NCBI GenBank assembly: GCA_024711345.1
Contig: JANJTA010000026.1
Location: forward strand, 61,035 to 125,034
DNA length: 64,000 nt
Direction: 5' to 3'
Source: Rhodanobacter sp.
GTDB lineage: Bacteria; Pseudomonadota; Gammaproteobacteria; Xanthomonadales; Rhodanobacteraceae
In this document: piece after piece, positions 9,027 through 17,576 of the stretch
Layout: every line of letters begins with the position of its first letter
Numbering within the stretch: position 1 is the stretch's first letter
Translations under genes and position numbers: made by a program
The notes under the pieces: model-generated
The model's input: only the letters and a program-made list of their open reading frames with translations
The model's database searches: none
Told to the model about the DNA's origin: nothing

Positions 9027-10421
9027 ATGACCGCCAGCCTGCTCACCGCCTGCATCGCCGCGGCGCATCTGCTGGGTCTGCTCGCGGCGATGCACGCGGT
9101 GATGCATGCGCGCACGCCGCAAGGCGCGATCGGCTGGACGCTCGGCCTGCTGCTGCTGCCCTACGTGACCCTGCTGCCTTACCTGTACCTGGGTTCCAGC
9201 CGCTTCCTTGGCTACCACGCCGGGCACCGCGCGCCAGCGGCACCGGCGCCGCCCGCGACGGCCGACGCCATGGCGCCGGTCGACCCGGGTTGCGCGCGCT
9301 ACGCCGCGATCAGCGCGCTGCAGCGGCGGCCGTTCCGCAGCGGCCACCGGTTGCGTCTGCTGATCGATGGCGCCGCCGCGTTCGAGGCCATGCTTGGCGC
9401 GATCGCCGACGCCCGGCACAGCGTGCTGGTGCAGTTCTTCATCATCCACGACGACGCGCTCGGCCGGCGCCTGCAGCAGGTGCTGCTGGAGCGCGCCGCC
9501 GCCGGCGTGCGCGTGTGCGTGCTGTTCGACGGCATCGGCAGCCATGCGCTGCCGCAACGCTACGTCGACACCCTGCGCGCCGGTGGCGTGGCGATCCACC
9601 GCTTCGCCACCCACCGCTGGCGCAACCGCTTCCAGCTGAACTTCCGCAACCACCGCAAGATCCTGGTGGTGGACGGCACGCGCGGCTTCGTCGGCGGGCT
9701 CAACGCGGGCGACGAATACCTGGGCCTGAAGCCGCCGCTGGCGCCGTGGCGCGACACCCAGCTGGAACTGGCCGGGCCGGCGGTGGCCGACCTGCAGCAG
9801 CTGTTCGCCGACGACTGGCAGTGGATCACCGGCGCGGCGCTGGCGTTGCCGCCGGTGCCGCCCGCCGACGGCGATGCCAGCGTGCTGGTGGTGGCCTGCG
9901 GCCCGGCCGACCGGCAGGAAACCGGCTCGCTGTTCTTCGCCGCCGCGATCAACGCGGCGCGCCAGCGCGTCTGGCTGAGCACGCCGTACTTCGTGCCCGA
10001 CCACGCGGTGCGTGCGGCGCTGCAGCTGGCGGTGCTGCGCGGGGTGGACGTGCGTGTGCTGATCCCGGCGCGGCCGGACCACCACACCGTGTTCCTCGCC
10101 TCCACCCTGCACGCCTACGCCGCCGTGCGCGCCGGCATCCGCGTGTTCCGCTACCAGCCCGGCTTTCTGCACCAGAAGGCGCTGCTGATCGACCGCGACA
10201 CCGCCGCGATCGGCAGCCTGAACCTGGACAGCCGCTCGTTCCGGCTCAACTTCGAGGTGGCTGCGCTGGCGGTGGACCACGCCTTCGCCGCCGAGGTGGC
10301 GGCGATGCTCAACGCCGACTTCGCCCGCGCCAAAGCCATCGACGAGCGCGAATACCGCGAGGCGCCCTACCTGCGCCGGGTGGCCATGCATGTGGCACGC
10401 TTGTTCGACCCCCTGCTGTAG
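9027..10421 (+). CDS. Phospholipase D-type cardiolipin synthase
   Basis: 464 aa. Two N-terminal membrane segments precede two HKD catalytic motifs: NHRKILVVD near residue 207 and LHQKALLID near residue 381 followed by GSLNLDSRSF. This is the bacterial Cls architecture, which condenses phosphatidylglycerol (or phosphatidylethanolamine) into cardiolipin at the inner membrane. Full length for the family. It starts 20 bp after the upstream oxidoreductase. Confidence 0.92.
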   Translation: MTASLLTACIAAAHLLGLLAAMHAVMHARTPQGAIGWTLGLLLLPYVTLLPYLYLGSSRFLGYHAGHRAPAAPAPPATADAMAPVDPGCARYAAISALQRRPFRSGHRLRLLIDGAAAFEAMLGAIADARHSVLVQFFIIHDDALGRRLQQVLLERAAAGVRVCVLFDGIGSHALPQRYVDTLRAGGVAIHRFATHRWRNRFQLNFRNHRKILVVDGTRGFVGGLNAGDEYLGLKPPLAPWRDTQLELAGPAVADLQQLFADDWQWITGAALALPPVPPADGDASVLVVACGPADRQETGSLFFAAAINAARQRVWLSTPYFVPDHAVRAALQLAVLRGVDVRVLIPARPDHHTVFLASTLHAYAAVRAGIRVFRYQPGFLHQKALLIDRDTAAIGSLNLDSRSFRLNFEVAALAVDHAFAAEVAAMLNADFARAKAIDEREYREAPYLRRVAMHVARLFDPLL

Positions 10422-10430
10422 GAACACGCC

Positions 10431-11213
10431 ATGCGCCGACTTGCCTTGTTGCTCTGCCTGCTGACCGCCAGCGTGCCCGGCCACGCCGGCGAAGCGCCGC
10501 GCTTCGTGGAACGCTCGCTGCAGCGGCACGGCGTCAGCTACCGCTACCAGGTGTTCGTGCCGGACGGCTGGACGGCCAAACGCGACTGGCCGGTGGTGCT
10601 GTTCCTGCACGGCAGCGGCGAGCGCGGCAGCGACAACCGCGCCCAGCTCAGCCAGGGCCTGCCGCACTGGCTGGCGCAGCACGGAGCGGATTTCCCGGCC
10701 GTGGTGGTGATCCCGCAGGCGCCGGATGACGCCGCATGGCGCGGCGAGATCGAGCAGATGGCACTGCAGGCGCTGGACGACAGCATCGGCGAATGGCACG
10801 GCGACCGCCGCCGGCTCTACCTCACCGGCCTGTCGATGGGCGGCTATGGCGCCTGGCAGATCGCGGTGGATCATCCCGGCATGTTCGCCGCCGCGGCCAT
10901 CATCTGCGGCGGCATCGCCCAACCCAATGACAGCGACCGGCTCCAGGTCGACGGCATCCCCGCCGCCATGGCCGATCCCTACGCCTGGGTCGCCGCGCAC
11001 ATCGGCGCGCTGCCGGTGTGGATCTTCAACGGCGCCGCCGACGACGTGGTGCCGCCGGAAGAATCGCGCCGCATGTACGCCGCGCTGCAGGCGCGCGGCA
11101 GCGAGGTACGCCACACCGAATTCCCGGGCGTCGGCCACGTCTCCTGGCCGCAGGCCTATGCCACCGCGGCGCTGTGGCCGTGGATGTTCGCGCACCGCCT
11201 GCCGGCGCGCTGA
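10431..11213 (+). CDS. Secreted alpha/beta-hydrolase (esterase/dienelactone-hydrolase-like)
   Basis: 260 aa with a signal peptide (about residues 1-19, ending GHAG). LFLHGSGERG forms the oxyanion region, GLSMGG near residue 134 holds the nucleophile serine, FNGAADDVVPP the acid and GVGHVSW the histidine. The pattern fits the poly(3-hydroxybutyrate)-depolymerase/phospholipase-carboxylesterase group. It starts 9 bp after the synthase gene and is probably co-transcribed. Confidence 0.87.
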   Translation: MRRLALLLCLLTASVPGHAGEAPRFVERSLQRHGVSYRYQVFVPDGWTAKRDWPVVLFLHGSGERGSDNRAQLSQGLPHWLAQHGADFPAVVVIPQAPDDAAWRGEIEQMALQALDDSIGEWHGDRRRLYLTGLSMGGYGAWQIAVDHPGMFAAAAIICGGIAQPNDSDRLQVDGIPAAMADPYAWVAAHIGALPVWIFNGAADDVVPPEESRRMYAALQARGSEVRHTEFPGVGHVSWPQAYATAALWPWMFAHRLPAR

Positions 11214-11221
11214 GCAATCCG

Positions 11222-11608
11222 CTACTCGCGCCCGCCGAAGCGGCGCCGCCAGTCGCCGCTGGCCAGCGCCCAGCCGACGTAGATGCCCAGCGCCACGCCA
11301 AACAATTCGCACAGCGCGCGCAAGCCCATGTGGTCCGGGTCGTGCACTTCGGCCAGCTTCACCTTGAGCAGCTGCAACGACTGCAGCCGGCCGTAGTTGA
11401 AATAGAACAGGTTCCACAGGTCGCCGCTGGCGGTAAGCGCGGCGGCCAGCAGGAAGCTCCAGCCGATCTGCGGGCCCCAGCCCCAGCCATGGCGCCGGCC
11501 CCAGGCGTGGCACGCGAAGAACAGCAGCAGCCCCGCCAGGGCGGAGATCAGCCCGGCCTGGACTCCGCCGACGATCCCGTAACCCATCCACGACTGGTCG
11601 TACTGCAT
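11222..11608 (-). CDS. Small membrane protein, uncharacterised
   Basis: 128 aa with four hydrophobic stretches, for example GLISALAGLLLFFACHAWG. I chose the ATG at 11608, where AGGGGCAGGTG precedes the start. The open frame continues to 11656, but those codons look non-coding. No family recognised. It is convergent with the esterase gene, whose end is 8 bp away. Confidence 0.7.
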   Translation of the reverse strand: MQYDQSWMGYGIVGGVQAGLISALAGLLLFFACHAWGRRHGWGWGPQIGWSFLLAAALTASGDLWNLFYFNYGRLQSLQLLKVKLAEVHDPDHMGLRALCELFGVALGIYVGWALASGDWRRRFGGRE

Positions 11609-11712
11609 CACCTGCCCCTGCTTCGTATGGCCGCTGCAGCGCGCATTATGGGTCATGCCGGCGAACCGCGGCCGGCGCGCTAGACTGGGCGGACACTCCC
11701 GTTCCTCACGCC

Positions 11713-12363
11713 ATGAACCCGTTCCCCTTAGCCCATGCCGCGCTGATCGTGGTCGACGTGCAACCGGACTTCATGCCCGGCGGCGCGCTGGCCTGCCACG
11801 AAGGCGACGCGATCGTGCCGAGCCTCGACGCGCTGCTGCGCGCGCGCCGCTTCTGCCACGTCGTCGCCACCCAGGACTGGCATCCGCGCGGGCACGTCTC
11901 GTTCGTCGATGCGCACCCGGGCCACGCACCATTCGCGCAGATCAGCCTGTACGGCCAGCCGCAGACGCTGTGGCCGGCGCACTGCGTGCAGGACACGCCG
12001 GGCGCCGCGCTGCACCCGGGCATCGACTGGTCGGCGCTGGATGCGGTGATCCGCAAGGGCAGCGACCCCGGCGTGGATTCCTACAGCGGCTTTCGCGAGA
12101 ACCACGGCCCGCACGGCGCGCGCCCCAGCACCGGTCTGGCCGGCTGGCTGCGCGAGCGCGGCGTGGAGGAGGTGTTCGTGTGCGGGCTGGCGCGCGACGT
12201 GTGCGTGCTGTGGACGGCGCAGGACGCGGTGGAACTCGGCTTCCGCGCCAGCGTGCTGTGGGACCTCAGCCGCCCGGTGACGCCGGCCGGCGACGCCACC
12301 ACCCGCGCCGCGCTGCAGGCGCACGGCATCGGCATCGTGGGGTCGACCGCGTTCGCCGGTTGA
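11713..12363 (+). CDS. pncA: Nicotinamidase (isochorismatase superfamily)
   Basis: 216 aa. It hydrolyses nicotinamide to nicotinate in NAD salvage. The catalytic triad is readable: Asp15 in VVDVQPDF, Lys near 115 in VIRKGSD and Cys near 164 in GLARDVCV. The metal-binding pair sits in QDWHPRGHVSF. Length and motifs are complete. Confidence 0.93.
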   Translation: MNPFPLAHAALIVVDVQPDFMPGGALACHEGDAIVPSLDALLRARRFCHVVATQDWHPRGHVSFVDAHPGHAPFAQISLYGQPQTLWPAHCVQDTPGAALHPGIDWSALDAVIRKGSDPGVDSYSGFRENHGPHGARPSTGLAGWLRERGVEEVFVCGLARDVCVLWTAQDAVELGFRASVLWDLSRPVTPAGDATTRAALQAHGIGIVGSTAFAG

Positions 12364-12383
12364 CCGCGACGCGCCCGAAGTTG

Positions 12384-12418
12384 CGGCTCCCTCCCCTGCA
12401 ACGCAGGGGGAGGAGCCG
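12384..12418. terminator. Bidirectional hairpin between convergent genes
   Basis: Nearly perfect inverted repeat, cggctccctcccctg against cagggggaggagccg, between convergent pncA and the CPXCG gene. Its position suggests it ends both transcripts. There is no long T-run. Confidence 0.55.
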
Positions 12419-12421
12419 ACC

Positions 12422-12610
12422 TCAGGCCTCGTCCTCGCCGCTGGCACGCACCCGCGGTTCGCCGTCCGCGTCGATCTCCACGCTGAGCGTGATCGGCCGG
12501 CAACAGACCTGGCAGTCCTCGATGTACTGCTGGCGGGGGATCGAGGCGTCGATCAGTACTTCGATCGGCTCGCCGCAGTAAGGGCAGTCGATGGTGTGCG
12601 GCGTGAGCAT
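12422..12610 (-). CDS. CPXCG-motif cysteine-rich small protein
   Basis: 62 aa. Begins with IDCPYCGEPIEVLID and has a second pair in CQVCCRPI, forming a compact zinc-ribbon. This matches the CPXCG-motif cysteine-rich family of proteobacteria, whose function is unknown. Acidic tail (SGEDEA). Confidence 0.85.
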   Translation of the reverse strand: MLTPHTIDCPYCGEPIEVLIDASIPRQQYIEDCQVCCRPITLSVEIDADGEPRVRASGEDEA

Positions 12611-12674
12611 GGGCGCGTCTCCGCAGGCGGGCGATCGAGTACACCACGCTGCCGTAGCGCGGGCGCTGCGACGC

Positions 12675-13133
12675 TCAGCCCTTGTACGGCGACCACGCCT
12701 GCGGCAGGCCGATCCAGAACAGCGCGTCGCGGGCGCAGCGCGGCGCCAGCTTCAGCAGTTCGTTGTCCTTGCTGACCAGCCAGCGCGCACCGGACGCCTG
12801 CGCCAGTTCCAGGAACTTCTGGTCGTCCGGATCGGCGCAGCGCGGCAGCGCCGGCGCGGCCGGCGCCATGGCCAGTTCGTCGGGCAGGCAGCGCACCAGC
12901 GCGTCGAACGCCGCCTCGATCGCCGGCCGGGTGGCGGCGGTGACCGGCAGCTGCGGGTAATGCAGCACGCGCCGCCACTCGTCGCGGCAGTCCGTGCGCG
13001 TCACCGCCTCGATCGCGCCCGCCTGCATCGCCACGTGCAGCGCGGCGGACTGCGCATCGTGGAACAGGAAGATGTCCAGGCACACGTTGGTGTCCAGCAC
13101 GATGCGCGGCACGCGCGGCTCGTCGGCGTTCAT
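12675..13133 (-). CDS. Putative toxin of a TA system, PIN domain family
   Basis: 152 aa. RIVLDTNVCLDIF holds the first conserved acidic residue of the PIN nuclease fold. DPDDQKFLELA and WLVSKDNELLKL carry the other metal-binding acids. Such proteins are Mg-dependent RNases. No antitoxin gene is visible next to it, so it may be solitary. ATG at 13133 chosen. A longer frame exists upstream without protein-like sequence. Confidence 0.85.
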   Translation of the reverse strand: MNADEPRVPRIVLDTNVCLDIFLFHDAQSAALHVAMQAGAIEAVTRTDCRDEWRRVLHYPQLPVTAATRPAIEAAFDALVRCLPDELAMAPAAPALPRCADPDDQKFLELAQASGARWLVSKDNELLKLAPRCARDALFWIGLPQAWSPYKG

Positions 13134-13150
13134 CGCGCCATGATGAGGCA

Positions 13151-13220
13151 AGCGGGCCACGCGATACACTGCACGCTTTCCGGGTGGAACCGACGACCAG
13201 GGTCGAGGGCGAGCGTACCG
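13151..13220 (+). repeat. Imperfect 70-bp direct repeat, left copy
   Basis: Without gaps, 13151-13220 and 14471-14540 agree at roughly three quarters of positions, including a shared run of nine (cgacgacca). The right copy covers the promoter-like tatacaat and first codons of the 14519 gene. The left copy looks like a decayed version of that gene start. The two copies bracket the serine protease gene. Confidence 0.7.
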
Positions 13221-13357
13221 CCTTGCACGCCGGCAACGAGCGCACCGGAGTGATTGCACCACGCGACCGATCGGCGCTGACCAGACCGCCGACCGACAGG
13301 TCCGCCGAAGGCCGACGTCGACCAGCAGAACTCGCCCATGCCAGCCAACCGCGACGG

Positions 13358-14305
13358 TCAGCTTTCTGGAAGTCCGTTTGCCGGTGCCCTGATCAGCGGC
13401 GTGCGTGGGCCCGCCGGATTGATGCTGTCAGCTTCCGCTGCCTGATGCCGGCTACGGGGACTCGCAGGCGCCGACATCACGCCTTCTATCCACGGGACGT
13501 AGCTTGAGATGCGAACGGCGTACACGATCTCGCCGTAAAGACCTTCCACGAATGGGCGACCCGGTGCCCATTTTCTCCAGAATGGATGGTCCGGCGGATA
13601 TCTGCTCCAGGAGGCCAGGCCGACGAGTTGCCTTGAATGGCCATCCCCGATGAGCAGGGGACCGCCACTGTCACCACTTCCCGTGATGCCTTCCAGCGGC
13701 AGAGCGGAAGGTGGTGCATCAAATCGGTACCAGACGTAACGCGCGTCGGCACCGGCAATCACGTTGAAGGCACGGCGCAAGACCGTGCGATGCGAGCTAT
13801 GGGAATCCTGGCCTTCGGTGCCATTGCCGGCGGCGCCCTTGCCCACGAGATGCACGACCATCCCCACTTCCTTTTTCCCGCGATAGAGCGGAACGGGAGT
13901 CACCTCCGTCACCGGCGACGCCAGTTCAATCAGCGCGATATCGTTGGACGATGCGAGAAATGCAGACACCCTGGACAAGTCGCCGGATGCCAATGCCTCC
14001 GTGATCAGCTGGCTGGGTAGTTTCTTGTAGCCGGGATACGTGATGACACGTTTGACCCTGCGCGCCACACCGCCGACAGATACCTCGTTCTCCATGCCTT
14101 GCATTTGCATGGGCGCTGCGTGAGCCGCGGTTACGACCCACCGAGGCGCAATCAGGACGCCATGTCCCTCGTCAGGCATGTCGACCAGCGCGGGGAATGC
14201 CGAAGCCGGGACTCGATATTTGGCATCGTCGACGTCGGTCCTGACGACAACGGCTCCGACAACGGTCGATACAGCCAGGAGACAAAAGGCGAGACTCCAC
14301 TTCAT
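13358..14305 (-). CDS. Secreted trypsin-like serine protease
   Basis: 315 aa with an N-terminal signal peptide. The chymotrypsin-fold triad is visible: His in VVTAAHA, Asp in NDIALIEL and Ser in GSGDSGGPLL. The ATG at 14305 follows AAGGATG. GC content is visibly lower than that of the flanking genes, and the gene sits between two imperfect 70-bp repeats. It therefore looks like a recent insertion between the PIN gene and the 84-aa gene at 14519. Substrate unknown. Confidence 0.88.
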   Translation of the reverse strand: MKWSLAFCLLAVSTVVGAVVVRTDVDDAKYRVPASAFPALVDMPDEGHGVLIAPRWVVTAAHAAPMQMQGMENEVSVGGVARRVKRVITYPGYKKLPSQLITEALASGDLSRVSAFLASSNDIALIELASPVTEVTPVPLYRGKKEVGMVVHLVGKGAAGNGTEGQDSHSSHRTVLRRAFNVIAGADARYVWYRFDAPPSALPLEGITGSGDSGGPLLIGDGHSRQLVGLASWSRYPPDHPFWRKWAPGRPFVEGLYGEIVYAVRISSYVPWIEGVMSAPASPRSRHQAAEADSINPAGPRTPLIRAPANGLPES

Positions 14306-14470
14306 CGGTTCATCCTTGTCGTTTTCCAGAATCACGGGGCATGGCGGCGTATGCCGTCATGCGGTTGACGGATACGGTCGCGTCAGATGCAGTCCGGGGA
14401 TCCTGGCTGAGCAGGACCGCCGGGTTCGATGGATCAATCTCGTGGGCGCGTGTACTCAGCTACGCGGGAC

Positions 14471-14540
14471 AAGGAGCCACTCTATACAATGCAGCCTTTC
14501 CGAGCAGAACCGACGACCATGGCCGAGCGCGAGTTCAACG
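14471..14540 (+). repeat. Imperfect 70-bp direct repeat, right copy (promoter and start of 14519 gene)
   Basis: Matches 13151-13220 at a constant 1320-bp offset. It includes tatacaat (14483-14490), a good -10 candidate that would give a short leader before the ATG at 14519. Confidence 0.65.
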
Positions 14541-14773
14541 ACTACCTGGCCCGTTCCGGCGCCACGCTGGAGGGTTCGCGCTACGCGGCGTGGCTGGCGA
14601 TCACCCCGCGCCGCCACGGCTTCCCGGTGTACTACGCGATCTGCGAGAACCGCAGCTTCCGCGACAAGGACACCGCCGAGGCCGCCGCGGCCAAGGCGCT
14701 GGCCGACATGGTCGGCCTGGAAGCGGACGGCACGCCGATCTTCCCCGACGATTACACCGGCTTCGACGACTAG
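14519..14773 (+). CDS. Conserved hypothetical protein (84 aa)
   Basis: Small soluble protein beginning MAEREFNDYL with a C-terminal FPDDYTGFDD. No domain recognised. Codon use is typical of the host. An earlier in-frame ATG at 14489 has AAGGAG 12 bp before it, but it lies within a likely -10 box (tatacaat), so the later start is preferred. Its upstream region is duplicated on the far side of the protease gene. Confidence 0.65.
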   Translation: MAEREFNDYLARSGATLEGSRYAAWLAITPRRHGFPVYYAICENRSFRDKDTAEAAAAKALADMVGLEADGTPIFPDDYTGFDD

Positions 14774-14886
14774 CGGCGGCGGTTCTGCGAAAGCACCGGC
14801 CTGCCCCGCCGGGCGCAAGCGAAGCGCTGAGCATCGGGCAGGTCCGCGCCGCCGACCGCGCGCGCGGCCCTTGAGACGGATCCGCG

Positions 14887-15609
14887 CTACGCGGCGGCCT
14901 TTGCCAGTTCGCGCAAGCGCTCCACCGCCGCCGGGATCGCCGCCGGCGCGTCCACCGTGAGCATGCGCGGCTCGTCGGCAGCCAGCCCGTTCTCCAGCTC
15001 GTGCGCCCAGGTCACGTGGTAGGGCAGGTGCACGCCCCAGCCGCCCAGACGCAGCACCGGCTCGATGTCCGAGCGCAGCGAGTTGCCGACCATGGCGAAC
15101 TGCGCCGGCTGCAGGTCGAACTCGCCCAGCACGCGGCGGTAGGTGGCGGCATCCTTTTCCGACACGATCTCGATGCGGCGGAACAGGTCGGCCAGCCCGG
15201 ACTCGGCCACCTTCTTCTCCTGGTGGAACAGGTCGCCCTTGGTGATCAGCACCACCTGGTACTGCTCCGCCACCGCCTCGACCGCCGCGCGGATGCCCGG
15301 CAGCAGCTCCACCGGATGCTGCAGCACCGTCTTGCCCAGCTCGACCAGGCGATGGATGTCGGCGGCGCTGATGCGTCCGCCGGAGACCGCGATGGCGGTT
15401 TCCACCATCGACAGCGCCATGCCCTTGGCGCCGTAGCCGAACAGCTTGAGGTTGCGCTGTTCGGTGGCCAGCATGCTGTCGTGCACGTGCTGGTCGCCGA
15501 GATCCACGTAGCGCCCCATGATGGCGGCGAACGCGTCGCCGGCCTGGCGGTAGTAGCCCTCGCTGTGCCACAGCGTGTCGTCGCCGTCGAAGCCGATCAG
15601 TTGCAGCAT
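14887..15609 (-). CDS. HAD family hydrolase
   Basis: 240 aa. Motif I GFDGDDTLW near the N-terminus supplies the nucleophile and acid Asp. LITKGD is motif II, a Lys lies in the following QEKK region, and MVGNSLRSDIEP is motif IV. This is a Mg-dependent phosphatase-type HAD protein with a helical cap. Substrate unknown. A 30-bp gap separates it from the upstream acidic protein gene. Confidence 0.88.
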   Translation of the reverse strand: MLQLIGFDGDDTLWHSEGYYRQAGDAFAAIMGRYVDLGDQHVHDSMLATEQRNLKLFGYGAKGMALSMVETAIAVSGGRISAADIHRLVELGKTVLQHPVELLPGIRAAVEAVAEQYQVVLITKGDLFHQEKKVAESGLADLFRRIEIVSEKDAATYRRVLGEFDLQPAQFAMVGNSLRSDIEPVLRLGGWGVHLPYHVTWAHELENGLAADEPRMLTVDAPAAIPAAVERLRELAKAAA

Positions 15610-15639
15610 GGTCGTACCGTTTCCTTCCTGTTCCGCCGC

Positions 15640-16161
15640 TCAGCCGAAGTCGCTGCCGGGGCGCAGATTGATGTGCAGCGCGCCGGCCAGCTCGCGCATC
15701 GCTTCGTTGTCGCGGCTCAGGGTGATCCAGCCGGCGAGCGCATCGTTGCCGGTTTCCCGCAGCCACAGGGTGTAGCCGGATTCGGCCAGGCGGTCGCTGG
15801 CAAGGCCGAGCAGGGTGCCGGCATCGGTATCGTCGAAGAAGTCGTCGTCGTCCGGGTCGCCGCCCCAGTCGATCGACAGGTTCCAGCGCGCGACCAGCTC
15901 GTCGACCGCCTGCACCAGCGCGCGCAGGTCGTCCTCGGCGACCATGAAGCCGGCGCGCCAGTCGATCACCCGGCCGACCACCTCGGCCGGCTCGTCGTCG
16001 TCGCCCTCGGCCACCGCCTCGCGGTACGCGTTGAACTGCAGCAACGCGGCGTCTTCGTCGCCGGGGTTGATCAGCGCCAGCAACTGCCACACCTGCGCCT
16101 CGACCGAGTCGTCCTCGTCGCCGAACCCGCGCTCGTCCTCGAAGTCGTCGTCGTCGCGCAT
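15640..16161 (-). CDS. Acidic conserved hypothetical protein (possibly DUF6630-like)
   Basis: 173 aa, strongly acidic N-terminus (MRDDDDFEDERGFGDEDD) and an acidic cluster DPDDDDFFDDTDAG in the middle. The LLALINPGDEDAALLQFNAY segment resembles a small family I associate with DUF6630, but this assignment is from memory and weak. Its ATG is 2 bp after the stop of the YCII gene, so the two are coupled. Confidence 0.7.
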   Translation of the reverse strand: MRDDDDFEDERGFGDEDDSVEAQVWQLLALINPGDEDAALLQFNAYREAVAEGDDDEPAEVVGRVIDWRAGFMVAEDDLRALVQAVDELVARWNLSIDWGGDPDDDDFFDDTDAGTLLGLASDRLAESGYTLWLRETGNDALAGWITLSRDNEAMRELAGALHINLRPGSDFG

Positions 16162-16163
16162 GC

Positions 16164-16538
16164 TCAGGCTCCGACCCGCCGCCGCACCGCGTCCATGTCG
16201 CGGATCGGCCGGATCTCGATCGCGCCGGTGCGCGACCACGGGAAGGCCTGCGCGATGCGCACCGCCTCGTCCATGTCGGCGGCCTCGATCAGGTTGAAGC
16301 CGCCCAGGTATTCCTTGGTCTCGGCGTACGGGCCGTCGACCACGCTGGTGGCGCCGTTGCGCACGCGCACGGTGCGTGCGGTCGAGGGCGCTTCTAGCTG
16401 CTGCGAATCGTGCAGTTGCCCGTTCGCGCGCAGCGCGTCGGCCTTGGCGAAGCAACCGTGCATCAGGGTGTCGAACTCGCCTTCGGGCAGCGCGTCCAGC
16501 AAGGTGTCGTCGCAGTAGATCATCACGAGATATTTCAT
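16164..16538 (-). CDS. YCII-related (DGPF domain) protein
   Basis: 124 aa. MKYLVMIYCDD at the start and DGPYAETKEYLGGFNLIEA in the second half match YCII/DGPF domain proteins. These often accompany ECF sigma factors but here stand beside an acidic hypothetical protein and a HAD hydrolase. Function not established. Confidence 0.88.
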   Translation of the reverse strand: MKYLVMIYCDDTLLDALPEGEFDTLMHGCFAKADALRANGQLHDSQQLEAPSTARTVRVRNGATSVVDGPYAETKEYLGGFNLIEAADMDEAVRIAQAFPWSRTGAIEIRPIRDMDAVRRRVGA

Positions 16539-16583
16539 GGCGTCCTCGGCGGGGATGCGGGGCGAAGGAGCGATAATGCCGCA

Positions 16584-17147
16584 ATGAGCACCGCGCCCGA
16601 TACTTCCCCCGCCCTGGCCTGGCGTCCGATCGCCCACGTGCGCTCGCCGTACGCGCAGCGCATCGACGCGCCGCACCAGAGCACCGTGGTGGCCGGCACC
16701 GAGAGCGGGGCGGCGGCCGAGGCGGTGGTCGAGTTCGTGGCGGGCTTTCCCGCGGCGGCGTACCGCGACCTGGCCGGCTTCGAGCGGATCTGGCTGCTGT
16801 TCGCCTTTCACCGCAGCGAGGGCTGGAAGACCGAGGTGCGCCCGCCGCGCGGCGGCGGCAAGCGCAGCGTGCTGGCCACGCGCTCGCCGCACCGGCCGAA
16901 CGCGATCGGGCTGTCGGCGGTGGAGCTGCTGGCGGTGGAGGAAGGCGCGCTGTGCGTGCGCGGGGTGGACCTGCTGGACGGCACGCCAATCCTCGACATC
17001 AAGCCGTACGTGCCCTACGCGGATGCCTTCCCGCAGGCGCGGGCCGGCTGGATCGACGCGATCGACGCGGCCCAGGGCCGCCGCTCCGCGCCGGGGCCGC
17101 GCAAGCCGCGCGCGCGGCCGCGCGGCGACGAGGTCAGCGGATCATGA
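16584..17147 (+). CDS. trmO: tRNA (N6-threonylcarbamoyladenosine(37)-N6)-methyltransferase TrmO
   Basis: 187 aa. The beta-barrel SAM-dependent methyltransferase that makes m6t6A37 in some threonine tRNAs. Diagnostic stretches: RSPYAQRIDAPHQ, FERIWLLFAFH, LATRSPHRPNAIGLS and DIKPYVPYADAFP. It is shorter than the E. coli enzyme and has a basic tail (RKPRARPRGD) in place of a full C-terminal domain. Divergent from the YCII gene. Its last 6 bp overlap the convergent 81-aa gene. Confidence 0.9.
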   Translation: MSTAPDTSPALAWRPIAHVRSPYAQRIDAPHQSTVVAGTESGAAAEAVVEFVAGFPAAAYRDLAGFERIWLLFAFHRSEGWKTEVRPPRGGGKRSVLATRSPHRPNAIGLSAVELLAVEEGALCVRGVDLLDGTPILDIKPYVPYADAFPQARAGWIDAIDAAQGRRSAPGPRKPRARPRGDEVSGS

Positions 17148-17387
17148 GCAGCTGCCGCAGCAGGTGCTGCCGCCGCTGACGTGGATCTGCCGCGGCTCGG
17201 ACACGCGCGCGGCCTCGTAGCCCGCCTCGTGCAGGGCGGTGATCACCTGGCCCGAGGTCAGCTGCGCCGACACGTCGATCTGGCCGGCGACGGCATCCGC
17301 GGTGACCTTCGCGGTGGCGTCATGGGCACGCAGGATGGCGGCGATGGCGCCGGTGTCGCCGGCAAGATCCTTCACTTGGAACAGCAT
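17142..17387 (-). CDS. Heavy-metal-associated-like small protein with Cys-rich C-terminus
   Basis: 81 aa. The beta-alpha-beta pattern (MLFQVKDLAGDTGAIAAI... then QIDVSAQLTSGQVITALHEAGYEA) resembles an HMA fold, but the usual N-terminal CxxC is absent. Cysteines instead cluster at the end in CCGSCS. Possibly a metal or thiol-binding protein. TGGAG precedes the ATG. A 7-bp inverted repeat (17465-17485) upstream could be an operator. Confidence 0.7.
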   Translation of the reverse strand: MLFQVKDLAGDTGAIAAILRAHDATAKVTADAVAGQIDVSAQLTSGQVITALHEAGYEAARVSEPRQIHVSGGSTCCGSCS

Positions 17388-17464
17388 CGGTACGGTCTCC
17401 AGGGTTGAGGGCGGCACATCCCGCCGGGCGCGATGGTGACCGGCGCCCCGCCGGCGCGCCCTGA

Positions 17465-17485
17465 CCGGGATCAGGGCAATCCCGG
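17465..17485. promoter_or_regulatory. Inverted repeat upstream of the HMA-like gene, possible operator
   Basis: Perfect 7-bp arms (ccgggat / atcccgg) with a 7-nt spacer, about 80 bp before the start of the leftward 81-aa gene. A regulator site is possible. There is no direct support. Confidence 0.3.
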
Positions 17486-17576
17486 ATGGTGAGACTCACG
17501 CTGGGCACACTGCCCCGGCCGCTGCGGACCTCCGCCGTCGGCGCCGATGCATTGGCAGTGGATCGGTTCAAACCTT

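Noticed and set aside
8805..11591. 928-codon minus-strand open frame
   Set aside because: It lies antisense to four well-supported genes. Its translation is Arg/His/Ala/Gln-rich without domains, the usual shadow in high-GC DNA.
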